A stretch of 10,464 bases of DNA from Veillonellaceae bacterium (GTDB taxonomy: Bacteria; Bacillota; Negativicutes; Veillonellales; Veillonellaceae), in NCBI GenBank assembly GCA_900765165.1, contig CAAFQR010000184.1, forward strand, positions 1-10,464, written 5' to 3'. Position 1 is the first letter of the stretch; each line of letters begins with the position of its first letter. Positions 1 through 6,478 of the stretch are shown here, piece by piece. A program made the position numbers and the translations under genes. The notes below the pieces were generated by a model. The model saw only the letters and a list, made by a program, of their open reading frames with translations, did not search any database and was not told the origin of the DNA.

Positions 1-244
1 ACCCCGTACTGGGGATATGATTTAGAACTCATTATTTCTCCTATTTACGAATCCGCCTTACAGGCGTTTCCGACCCCGTACTGGGGATATGATTTAGAAC
101 ATTTATTTTTTTATGTTTTAACTTGACTTCATGTCAAGAAGTTTCCGACCCCGTACTGGGGATATGATTTAGAACAAGGAGCTTGCCATGGAAGCACTAA
201 AATTGGCGTGTTTCCGACCCCGTACTGGGGATATGATTTAGAAC
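1..244 (-). CRISPR. CRISPR array 1 (partial, type III-A, leader-proximal end)
   Basis: Four copies of a 35-nt repeat are seen at 1-28 (cut by the window edge), 66-100, 141-175 and 210-244, with spacers at 29-65 (37 nt), 101-140 (40 nt) and 176-209 (34 nt). Read on the minus strand, the repeat starts GTTCTAAATC, has a CCCC-AGTAC-GGGG hairpin and ends TCGGAAAC. This matches the 8-nt 5' handle left by Cas6 in type III-A systems (compare ACGGAAAC and ACGAGAAC). That ending, plus a leader on the right, fixes transcription as leftward, so the newest spacer is 176-209. The array continues beyond the left edge, so its full size is unknown. Its repeats differ from array 2 at two positions (GATATGATTT here, GATGTAATTT there, plus strand), and all full copies here are identical. 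Confidence 0.97.
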
Positions 245-427
245 AGTACCCTTTATAAAGCCGATAATTACTGCATTAATAGGCCATAAACCGGCGCTGA
301 TGGGTTTTTGATACGTAATGTTAATGTTTTATATCAAAAATTTGCCATTAATGCAGTAATTATATATGCCGGCGCTGATTCAAAGTTTTAAAATCAAGAT
401 TCAAGATATTCAACCTTTAACAGTTAC
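245..427 (-). promoter_or_regulatory. Leader of CRISPR array 1
   Basis: This AT-rich stretch abuts the first repeat of array 1 and aligns without gaps to the leader of array 2 (9947 onward) for about 160 bp; in the first 57 positions I count 41 identities. Shared landmarks are AGYACCCTTTA directly at the repeat border, CCGGCGCTGAT boxes at 291-301 and 369-379 (78 bp apart), and TCAAGATTCAA at 394-404. A leader directs transcription of the array and guides Cas1-Cas2 integration at the first repeat; the conserved border sequence fits such an anchoring role, which is inference. It starts immediately after the cas2 stop codon. Confidence 0.8.
264..363. repeat. Nested inverted repeats inside leader 1
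   Basis: ATAATTACTGCATTAAT (264-280) is perfectly mirrored by its reverse complement at 347-363, and GGC (282-284) pairs with GCC (344-346) past a single bulged base, giving about 20 paired positions. Inside lies a second inverted repeat, TTTTTGATA (305-313) with TATCAAAAA (332-340). One CCGGCGCTGAT box (291-301) is enclosed and the other (369-379) lies just outside. The transcript or a supercoiled cruciform could fold here. In the paralogous leader 2 the same outer positions pair only about half the time, so strict pairing is not conserved. Confidence 0.7.
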
Positions 428-705
428 AGTATAACACAATCTTGTTCTTTACGTATACCAAGCCCCCAAGTAAAAACATTCACAACATCATCCAAAATAT
501 ATATCCGCAAAGAATCTATGGATGGATCAATAATACGCTGTGCCTCTCTCATAAGTTTGTCATATTGACGTCTCACAAGCAGTGCTTCGAAGGCTGATTT
601 TTGCACGCGAACCCCATATTTTTCTAAGCATTTAACCATTCGAGCACGGTTTTTATTATCTACGATGTCATAAATGATTAAAACAATGAATTGTTTCTCT
701 TTCAA
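424..705 (-). CDS. cas2: CRISPR-associated protein Cas2
   Basis: The product is 93 aa, the usual length of Cas2, the small ferredoxin-fold protein that bridges two Cas1 dimers in the spacer integration complex. The first strand ends in the conserved acidic motif (IIYDIVD, with D13 as the family aspartate), followed by the typical helix with R and K residues (KNRARMVKCLEKYG) and VQKSAFE. The start is TTG, with AAGGTG a few bases upstream on the minus strand. It sits 39 nt after the stop of a cas1 remnant, the normal cas1-cas2 order. With cas1 truncated and a terminator closing the csm operon upstream, it probably has no local partner and little transcription; whether it is still used is unknown. 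Its 3' end carries the promoter of array 1, which could explain why this segment is retained. The reading frame is intact. Confidence 0.93.
   Translation of the reverse strand: MKEKQFIVLIIYDIVDNKNRARMVKCLEKYGVRVQKSAFEALLVRRQYDKLMREAQRIIDPSIDSLRIYILDDVVNVFTWGLGIRKEQDCVIL
428..436 (-). promoter_or_regulatory. Extended -10 promoter of CRISPR array 1
   Basis: On the minus strand this reads TGTTATACT, an extended -10 (TGn followed by TATACT, one base from TATAAT). The same TTGTGnTATACTG context occurs at the matching place upstream of array 2 (10126-10134). No good -35 hexamer lies 16-18 bp upstream of either, as is common for extended -10 promoters. The element overlaps the last three sense codons of cas2, so the array promoter is embedded in that gene. 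Conservation between two otherwise diverged leaders is the main support. Confidence 0.55.
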
Positions 706-744
706 AATAACACCTTCTATCTCTAGATGCCAAATGTGTAAACC

Positions 745-921
745 CTATTCTAATTCTAATGGGCTATACAACTCAATATCTTCATGGATCATAGCCGATG
801 CATATTTCTTAACTTGTTTACCGATAGATTCACGATAAGATGATTTAATATCCAAATATTGATTTTCAGAACGAAGTTTCTTATTGTATGCTTCCGAAAA
901 TATTTTACGTCCCTTCGCACA
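745..921 (-). pseudogene. cas1: cas1 remnant (C-terminal fragment)
   Basis: Translating the minus strand up to the stop at 745-747 gives about 58 codons resembling the C-terminal helices of Cas1, including GRKIFSEAYNKKL and SYRESIGKQVKKYA, then an acidic tail. Cas1 proteins are usually about 300-340 aa, and their C-terminus carries just this pattern before cas2. The frame is blocked by tandem stops at 922-927 (TAA TGA on the minus strand) and further stops upstream. Only about 110 bp separate it from the end of csm6, so roughly 80% of the gene, including the integrase active-site residues, has been deleted. There is no start codon or ribosome binding site in frame. The match is by recognition of family sequence, not by a search. 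The frame ends 39 nt before cas2, as expected for a former cas1-cas2 pair. Confidence 0.85.
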
Positions 922-947
922 TCATTATTCAATTCCAATCTAAATCT

Positions 948-989
948 AAAAACGAAAAGGCCGCACCTATCCATAAGGCAGGTGCGACC
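948..989 (-). terminator. Rho-independent terminator of the csm operon
   Basis: On the minus strand, GGTCGCACCT (989-980) pairs with AGGTGCGGCC (968-959) over 10 bp with one G-T pair and an 11-nt loop, followed by the T-rich run TTTTCGTTTTT (958-948). It lies about 40 nt after the csm6 stop and before the cas1 remnant, so it should end the cas10-to-csm6 transcript and cut off cas1/cas2. Confidence 0.85.
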
Positions 990-1030
990 TACTCTGAAGT
1001 TCCTGCCACTAGTACCGTTTTTACCGAATA

Positions 1031-2353
1031 TTACAGCAGTTTTTCTTCCAATACATTATTAATAGAGTCGTAAATTAATTTTGTTTGCTTTTTACGTGAA
1101 CCAACGAAGTAGAAAAATACGCTTCTAATAATGGCCAGTATCTCAGTCGGCGGTTTGCCTTCCGAAAAATCATCAATATCTCGTTCGTTAAGAGGTTCAA
1201 TGTTATGGGCTAAATGGTTTCGTATTCCCTCTTCAACCGCTCGCAAATAGACCAATTGTTGTCTTATCTCTTCTGGAACATGAGAAAATATGGGTTCATT
1301 GCAAATAAGTACATGTGCTGAGAAGAACGATAAATCAGATTTATCTCTAAATCCTGTATAGCCACCAACAGTCTCATCTAATATTCGTAATGTTGTTGGA
1401 TAGTTTTGTTCCAATTTATCACGTCGTACTTTAAGCTTGCCTTTGCTTTTTTCCACAATTGATTCTTGCTTAATCGTACCACAATCGAACAAGTACCAAC
1501 ATACTAAGCGATATAAGAACGGCGTCATTTTAACAAAAAACTCTGGCCAAAGCCCTTGTTTGACACGCACGTCCATAATCATCAGGTATTCCCACATTTC
1601 GCTGAGTTTCTTATCATAGCCATTTTTAAGTTCTAATTGACCATAGTTTTTCAAAACATCGAGCGCTTTATCATACTTCATGTCAACACGATACGCCGCA
1701 TGAAGCAATAATTTACCAATGTCTTCCGCAAGAATATCTTTATTATCTTTATAGACTCGATAAGCTTCTTCGTAGGCATAATTACCAATTAAAGTACGTA
1801 ATTCACGAACAACTTGTTTATAACGTAAAAAACGCAACTGTGGTTCATGGCACCGCGAAGGTGCATCCGGTTCTTCATCCAGATTTGTTTCAATCAACGC
1901 CTGAACATCATCCGAATCCTGAGATGGTGGATCTTGACGATTAGACCCTCTTTCCGGTGAATCCACTTGGATGCCAATCGCATTCGCATATTCAGTTGCT
2001 AAGAAGGCCATAATCATCTTCATTTGCGGTGTGCCAGAACTCAAGTTCAACAAAATCGTATCCGAAGCATAGGCTTCACGAATCTTATAAAACTCTTCAA
2101 TCATAGGCTGTAAAGAATCAAGATGATGGGGATCCGTAATACCGCTCTTAATGAACACAACCTCACAATCTGGCAACACATGCTTCAACGGCAGGGAATA
2201 TCGTTGTTGCGTTTCCTCTTTTTGCTCCATATCGGCACTCAAAAAGATAACTGCTTTATCCGGCTTATAATAACGAGCAATATGAAGAATACCTCCATCG
2301 TGGAAGTTTCTAATCGGATCTGTATCGCCGGCACATGTATAAAGTATCTTCAT
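1031..2353 (-). CDS. csm6: Csm6, CARF-HEPN cyclic-oligoadenylate-activated RNase
   Basis: The protein is 440 aa. Csm6 is a stand-alone homodimeric RNase of type III-A defence: its CARF domain binds the cyclic oligoadenylate made by Cas10 and switches on a C-terminal HEPN nuclease that cuts RNA with little sequence preference. The N-terminus (MKILYTCAGDTDPI, then DGGILHIARYYKPDKAVIF) is typical of the Csm6 CARF fold, and LLNLSSGTPQMKM near residue 110 fits a ligand-loop motif. A charged, low-complexity linker follows at about residues 130-170. The HEPN motif R-X4-H is intact as RNHLAH, R378 to H383. The ATG follows the cas6 stop by 3 nt, with GGAGG lying in the end of cas6, so the two are translationally linked. 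It is the last gene before the operon terminator. Which ring size (cA4 or cA6) activates it cannot be told from sequence alone. Confidence 0.94.
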   Translation of the reverse strand: MKILYTCAGDTDPIRNFHDGGILHIARYYKPDKAVIFLSADMEQKEETQQRYSLPLKHVLPDCEVVFIKSGITDPHHLDSLQPMIEEFYKIREAYASDTILLNLSSGTPQMKMIMAFLATEYANAIGIQVDSPERGSNRQDPPSQDSDDVQALIETNLDEEPDAPSRCHEPQLRFLRYKQVVRELRTLIGNYAYEEAYRVYKDNKDILAEDIGKLLLHAAYRVDMKYDKALDVLKNYGQLELKNGYDKKLSEMWEYLMIMDVRVKQGLWPEFFVKMTPFLYRLVCWYLFDCGTIKQESIVEKSKGKLKVRRDKLEQNYPTTLRILDETVGGYTGFRDKSDLSFFSAHVLICNEPIFSHVPEEIRQQLVYLRAVEEGIRNHLAHNIEPLNERDIDDFSEGKPPTEILAIIRSVFFYFVGSRKKQTKLIYDSINNVLEEKLL

Positions 2354-2356
2354 AGC

Positions 2357-3124
2357 TTATTCCTCCAATAACACCTGAGTACCACCCATGCCTAAAGCCG
2401 TTTTAATACCTACGCCGGAAAAGTTAGCGTAATACCCCAGCAAAGCGGCAATGCGTCGAATCATAACAATCCGGCCGGTAGACACCGTTAATTGCCCTCG
2501 GAAGGCTGGTATATGCGTCCGTTCAAGGCTAAACGGCGACATCATCAATTTATACGCACTGACCTGCGTATTTTTGAGCAACTCTTCCACGATAACAGGG
2601 TCATCCATAATTTCACAATCACTGAAGGTGTTCCAACGGCGCAACAGGTTTTTATACACTAATCCTAAGTCGGGATAAATCATGTATTGCCCTTCATTTT
2701 TAAAGGATGTACCCGTTTTAAATTGGAAATTTACTTTTCTATATAAGGTGTCGGCACCTAAAAACCGTTCGGTAAGCCCTTCATAAGAATCTTCCAACAC
2801 CCATTTACGGTCAGTAATCGTTAAGGGAACGCCCTTCTGCTTCAAGTACAATGTCTCTGGCATTTGATATAACGGCGTCAATACATTGGCATAGGCTTCC
2901 TTTGTCAAGGAAGCCAACCGCCAAGTAAATGCTTGCTGCGCTACATCAAAGTACAAATATTGACTATATGGTCTACGGCTATATTCATGCAACCACTGTT
3001 GTACGTCAGGCGGCAATAATTCCATGATAGCACCATGCAAAATACTCCCCATCGACGAAGATCCTTTTACACCTTCCGGCAGCGTAAAAGTAAATTCTAA
3101 AATGCCTAAGCTATTTGTCTTCAA
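2357..3124 (-). CDS. cas6: Cas6, CRISPR repeat endoribonuclease
   Basis: Cas6 cuts the array transcript within each repeat, here presumably just below the CCCC/GGGG hairpin, giving crRNAs with the 8-nt handle. The 255-aa product has the Cas6 pattern: a first RAMP fold with LHGAIMELL near the start (H30 is a candidate catalytic histidine) and a C-terminal glycine-rich loop, GVGIKTALGMGG, at residues 237-248. The start is uncertain. The only strong Shine-Dalgarno, AGGAGG (3144-3139), overlaps the most upstream in-frame start (GTG at 3139-3137), which therefore cannot use it; I chose TTG at 3124, 14 nt downstream, although that spacing is long. The gene overlaps the 3' end of csm5 by 14 nt. One Cas6 must serve both arrays, whose repeats differ only outside the hairpin and handle. 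Confidence 0.88.
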   Translation of the reverse strand: MKTNSLGILEFTFTLPEGVKGSSSMGSILHGAIMELLPPDVQQWLHEYSRRPYSQYLYFDVAQQAFTWRLASLTKEAYANVLTPLYQMPETLYLKQKGVPLTITDRKWVLEDSYEGLTERFLGADTLYRKVNFQFKTGTSFKNEGQYMIYPDLGLVYKNLLRRWNTFSDCEIMDDPVIVEELLKNTQVSAYKLMMSPFSLERTHIPAFRGQLTVSTGRIVMIRRIAALLGYYANFSGVGIKTALGMGGTQVLLEE

Positions 3125-4319
3125 TGGAAATCTGCACACCTCCTGTTAAAGCCAATACGCCATTCACCATTGTTGCTTTTATCGTGCGCGGCGAAAAATC
3201 ACGGTCCTGATAATGCTTATGCTTACGAAAAGCCTTATTCGCCGACAAAATTGTCTTAACAATTTGGGTCACTTCATCAGGTGTATCATACAGCGCCGCA
3301 ATTAACGTTTTATGCAAGAAGCCGGTATTGCTGCCCATATACGCATTGGCATCACTTATCGACGCAAATGCCGAAGCATGCAATCGTTTAAATTTACCCA
3401 ATAGCATTCTATTCAACGCTTCTGTATACTCAGTTAAAATATCCACTAACTGTTGACCCGAAGTAATACCAATCGTATCCAACATTGGTTTATCTAGCGT
3501 AACTGTGAAATGAAATACATTATCACGCAAAATGGATTCGCGGAATATCGGCAAGTACGAAGTAGGTTTATCACTTTTTAACGTTAAATCTACCTTTTGT
3601 AACACTTGTGTTACAACCGGTCCTTCAGAAATAGCATCACTACATAAAAGGCCACGCATAGAGGATACCTTTGCATCTGACGTACGAATTCTAGTGTTTG
3701 GAATTGATGAGAAATCCAATCGATGCAATAATTGTGTTTCCATATCAGATAAAAGCCGTTTAAGCTCTTTTACCATGCCACGGCCATCATCTTTATTATC
3801 AAACACACTTCGCTCTAAATTCCTGCGAAATTCTTGTCGTAAGCGATCATTTTTCCGCAACAAATGATACAAAATAGCCGTTCTCATAACACCTTTAATA
3901 CTGCTACCAGGGATATATACACGACCATCTACCAAGCGCAAGCACGGGCGCAACGAGTTCAATGTTTTCTTCTGATTATTGCGATAATCCTTTACAACAG
4001 CCTTAGTTTGAGACCGAATTGCCGGACCTAATTGAGCTTCTACTAAGCTATGTGCGCCTAAGGTCTCAGACGCCCATTCGTAAAGAGACTTTCCATATTT
4101 AGCCGGTGTTTGCAAATACCGTTCATATTGCGGCAATGCACGTTTACGGTTTAAAAACTTATGCCATTCCAGTTCGTGTAAAAAGATAACACTGTTATCC
4201 TTTGGATTATATAAATATTCTCTTGGATTTAATTCAGTACCGTCACCAATACTAACAGGCGTAACTACCCGTAAAGCAAACGGTATCTGTACCAATTTAT
4301 CCGTTTCTACTTTACTCAT
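3111..4319 (-). CDS. csm5: Csm5, type III-A RAMP subunit (Cas7 group)
   Basis: The product is 402 aa from the chosen ATG. Csm5 caps the 3' end of the crRNA in the Csm complex and is needed for crRNA maturation. Visible family features are the N-terminal RAMP start (VQIPFALRVVTPVSIGDG), the strongly conserved YIPGSSIKGVMRT loop (PGSSIKG at residues 137-143) shared with Csm3, and the C-terminal TKA/NG strand region. An upstream start (4349) is open but would overlap csm4 deeply. The ATG at 4319 has a G-rich GGGGGTGG just upstream and overlaps the csm4 stop by 8 nt (ATGAGTAA), a coupling typical of this operon. The order csm4-csm5-cas6-csm6 supports the assignment. Confidence 0.92.
   Translation of the reverse strand: MSKVETDKLVQIPFALRVVTPVSIGDGTELNPREYLYNPKDNSVIFLHELEWHKFLNRKRALPQYERYLQTPAKYGKSLYEWASETLGAHSLVEAQLGPAIRSQTKAVVKDYRNNQKKTLNSLRPCLRLVDGRVYIPGSSIKGVMRTAILYHLLRKNDRLRQEFRRNLERSVFDNKDDGRGMVKELKRLLSDMETQLLHRLDFSSIPNTRIRTSDAKVSSMRGLLCSDAISEGPVVTQVLQKVDLTLKSDKPTSYLPIFRESILRDNVFHFTVTLDKPMLDTIGITSGQQLVDILTEYTEALNRMLLGKFKRLHASAFASISDANAYMGSNTGFLHKTLIAALYDTPDEVTQIVKTILSANKAFRKHKHYQDRDFSPRTIKATMVNGVLALTGGVQISIEDK
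3139..3144 (-). promoter_or_regulatory. Shine-Dalgarno site that decides the cas6 start
   Basis: The minus strand reads AGGAGG here, inside the 3' end of csm5. The in-frame GTG begins on its last G, so initiation there is not possible with this site. The next in-frame start-type codon is TTG at 3124. Confidence 0.6.
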
Positions 4320-5325
4320 AATCCACCCCCACAAATAAACCAATCCCATTCCGTTCTACTTCGTGAGGAATGCCTTTAGCTTCAATCTGTAATACACGCC
4401 CCTGTAACGGCTTAGTAAAACAAGAACCTTCGGCAATCACATAACAGGTATTTCGTTTTACCGTATCAACGGGTCCATGACTTTGTACAAAGCCACCACG
4501 TTTTTTAAGTGTATAATAACCATCTTTAACGATATCTAACTCATCTTCTTGCGGTATAATCGGAGAGATATTCATATAGCAAGTGGCATCGGATCGCGTA
4601 AGCAAATGACTAATAGCACGAATATCTGCATACGCGAACTCATCGTCATACACTTCAAATTCATCATCAGCCATTTCAAATTTGCCATACCCAGATGAAC
4701 GCTTGCCGCCAAGTCCGGATAAAGACAACAGCTTTAGCCACTGATCAAATTCATCCTTTATTTCATTCGATGCAAAACCAACGATAAAATACAAGCCTGC
4801 ATTCGGTGCAAATACATAACTACCAACGAAATAGGGCTCGCCCTTTTCACTGCGGCGATTAATGCGTTCTACCGTCATCGACAAACCAAAGTTAGGCATT
4901 ACCAAAGCTGATGCGTCCTTATTCGCTACTTTACCGGTAGCATCACATAATACAGACGCTCTATAATACGTAACCTTTTTCAGCTTTTTTAACTCCGTAG
5001 CCTTCTTTTTAGTCTCTTTAAAGCCCGTAATAGTAACCGGTTTTCCCTGTGGCTTAATTGGACGCGGCAAGAAGAATTCCATCTCACCTTGGCCATCATC
5101 TTCCCAATAATAGGGAAACAGGCTGGAAAACACTAATTGTTTACTATGAAATAATTCGCGGAATCGTTCTATCTGTGCTTTATCCGACCCCAGTTCGTTA
5201 CAAAAAGCGCTGTAAAAACTATCAGCACTATATTGCAATCCCACTTTTTCTAAGCTACCGCCATTCGCCGTATCACCAAAGTGCACCGGTCCTAAAAAGC
5301 GTAGCGGGTACACATAATAGTTCAT
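4312..5325 (-). CDS. csm4: Csm4, type III-A RAMP subunit (Cas5 group)
   Basis: The product is 337 aa. Csm4 binds the 5' handle of the crRNA and docks Cas10 at the foot of the Csm complex. The N-terminus (YYVYPLRFLGPVHFGD) is the typical Csm4 first strand, followed by SADSFYSAFCNELG. The glycine-rich loop GLGGKRSSGYGKF lies at residues 204-216. Two ATGs are close together: 5331, only 2 nt after the csm3 stop, and 5325. I prefer 5325 because the AGGG that overlaps the csm3 stop is then 6 nt upstream; the longer form would add only two residues. Its 3' end overlaps csm5 by 8 nt. Confidence 0.92.
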   Translation of the reverse strand: MNYYVYPLRFLGPVHFGDTANGGSLEKVGLQYSADSFYSAFCNELGSDKAQIERFRELFHSKQLVFSSLFPYYWEDDGQGEMEFFLPRPIKPQGKPVTITGFKETKKKATELKKLKKVTYYRASVLCDATGKVANKDASALVMPNFGLSMTVERINRRSEKGEPYFVGSYVFAPNAGLYFIVGFASNEIKDEFDQWLKLLSLSGLGGKRSSGYGKFEMADDEFEVYDDEFAYADIRAISHLLTRSDATCYMNISPIIPQEDELDIVKDGYYTLKKRGGFVQSHGPVDTVKRNTCYVIAEGSCFTKPLQGRVLQIEAKGIPHEVERNGIGLFVGVDYE

Positions 5326-5333
5326 AGTCATCC

Positions 5334-6017
5334 CTACTTTCTAAGGATTTCTTCAATATCGGCTACATCAACAGTAGCATTACCAATTAATTCGGCTGCA
5401 AAGCTGTGGAACGAAATACGACCATAACCACGCGAGCCATGACCGCCCAAGTAATCCACTTGTAATAATTTAAAGCCTTCGCGCAAAACGGCTATATCAG
5501 CTTTATACTCTTCTTCGTTTTCAATGTTATAAACGAGTTTGAAATTAAATTCCATCCCAGCCGGTACACGTTCAATCTGACGCGGATTAGCTTCACCGGT
5601 TAAACGACTAATTACGTTTTCGAACTTAACTTCACCTAAATAGGTATCCGTATCTAATTTGGAGAAAATATCTTTACTTTCTTCTGTGATGAATAAGTCA
5701 AAGAACTGCAAGCGTGCCGGACGAGCCGCTTTATCAGCTGTCGAACCAAACAAGCGCTTAAGGATATCGTCATCTTTATCGATTTCATTCAGAATATAGC
5801 CATCACAGCGATTTTTAGCTAACAACGTACGCATTTTACCTTTAATCGAGCTACCCGGAATAATCGGATTTTGCGTCAACACATCACGAATAAACGGACT
5901 ATCCACGGAACCAATAGGTGCAAAGTCGGAACCAGCGCCAATATGCATACCTGTTTCTACTTTTAAAATACCGGTAATTAATACTTTTCCTTTTAAAGCT
6001 GCCTGCTGTTTATCCAT
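5334..6017 (-). CDS. csm3: Csm3, backbone RNase of the Csm complex
   Basis: Csm3 (Cas7 group) polymerises along the crRNA and cuts the bound target RNA at 6-nt steps. The 227-aa length is standard. The sequence closely follows known Csm3 proteins: ETGMHIGAGSDFAPIGSVDSP, in which D39 aligns with the catalytic aspartate D33 of Streptococcus thermophilus Csm3, then PGSSIKGK at residues 54-61, EANPRQIER in the middle, and the glycine-rich GGHGSRGYG at 191-199. The ATG has a strong GGGAGG 8 nt upstream. It lies 27 nt after csm2 and 8 nt before csm4. All catalytic features are present, so target RNA cleavage should be functional. Confidence 0.96.
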   Translation of the reverse strand: MDKQQAALKGKVLITGILKVETGMHIGAGSDFAPIGSVDSPFIRDVLTQNPIIPGSSIKGKMRTLLAKNRCDGYILNEIDKDDDILKRLFGSTADKAARPARLQFFDLFITEESKDIFSKLDTDTYLGEVKFENVISRLTGEANPRQIERVPAGMEFNFKLVYNIENEEEYKADIAVLREGFKLLQVDYLGGHGSRGYGRISFHSFAAELIGNATVDVADIEEILRK

Positions 6018-6044
6018 TATAGTAACCTCCCTAGTAATCTCCGA

Positions 6045-6464
6045 TTAACGTTCTTCCTTCTTCGTAGAATAGTATTTATGGAATGCAATTAACGCTTCCA
6101 CATACCGGCAAAGCTGCTGAAACTTTTTATAGTCATTACCAACGGATTCAATAAATGTAACAATCCCAGTTCTTTGAATAAAATCTTCTACATATCGATC
6201 TCGATCCGTATCACGGCCCGCTTGATATAAAATATTTGTTTTCAACAGTTTAACTTCTAACGCTAACTCTTCAGGCAACTCCGTAAACGTAGAGCCTTTA
6301 CCAGCAGCCACAACATCTACTTTATTCTTAACAGCTGTTACGGCTGTTAAAAACTTTCTAATCTTAGTCGGATTCAAACCGATTTTATTGTACTTATCCT
6401 TCTTAAGATTCTGTATTGCCTTTTCCGCTCTATCAACAATATCTACTTTCGGTTTATTTTCCAT
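6045..6464 (-). CDS. csm2: Csm2, small subunit of the Csm complex
   Basis: The product is 139 aa, lysine-rich and predicted largely helical. Csm2 forms the inner filament that lies along the crRNA-target duplex opposite Csm3. Small subunits diverge quickly, so the call rests on size, helical character, the C-terminal block FQQLCRYVEALIAFHKY (recalling the end of Csm2 proteins), and position between cas10 and csm3. The ATG is 9 nt after AAGGGGG, which itself overlaps the TAA stop of cas10 (TAAGGGGG), so the two genes are probably coupled. No catalytic residues are expected. Confidence 0.9.
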   Translation of the reverse strand: MENKPKVDIVDRAEKAIQNLKKDKYNKIGLNPTKIRKFLTAVTAVKNKVDVVAAGKGSTFTELPEELALEVKLLKTNILYQAGRDTDRDRYVEDFIQRTGIVTFIESVGNDYKKFQQLCRYVEALIAFHKYYSTKKEER

Positions 6465-6478
6465 AACTACCAGCCCCC

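Noticed and set aside
359..364. TATAAT on the minus strand within leader 1 as the array promoter
   Set aside because: There is no suitable -35 at 16-18 bp, it lies in the palindrome arm, and it is not conserved at the same place in leader 2, whereas TGnTATACT is.
789..974. Minus-strand open frame of 61 codons overlapping the cas1 remnant
   Set aside because: It is in a different frame from the Cas1-like sequence, crosses the csm terminator, and has no ribosome binding site or family resemblance.
1031..2353. A novel CARF effector distinct from Csm6
   Set aside because: The N-terminal CARF sequence, length and R-X4-H HEPN motif all fit ordinary Csm6.
4320..4349. Longer N-terminus for Csm5 starting at 4349
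   Set aside because: The extra ten residues lie within csm4, look unlike a Csm5 start, and the ATG at 4319 has a better upstream G-rich site.
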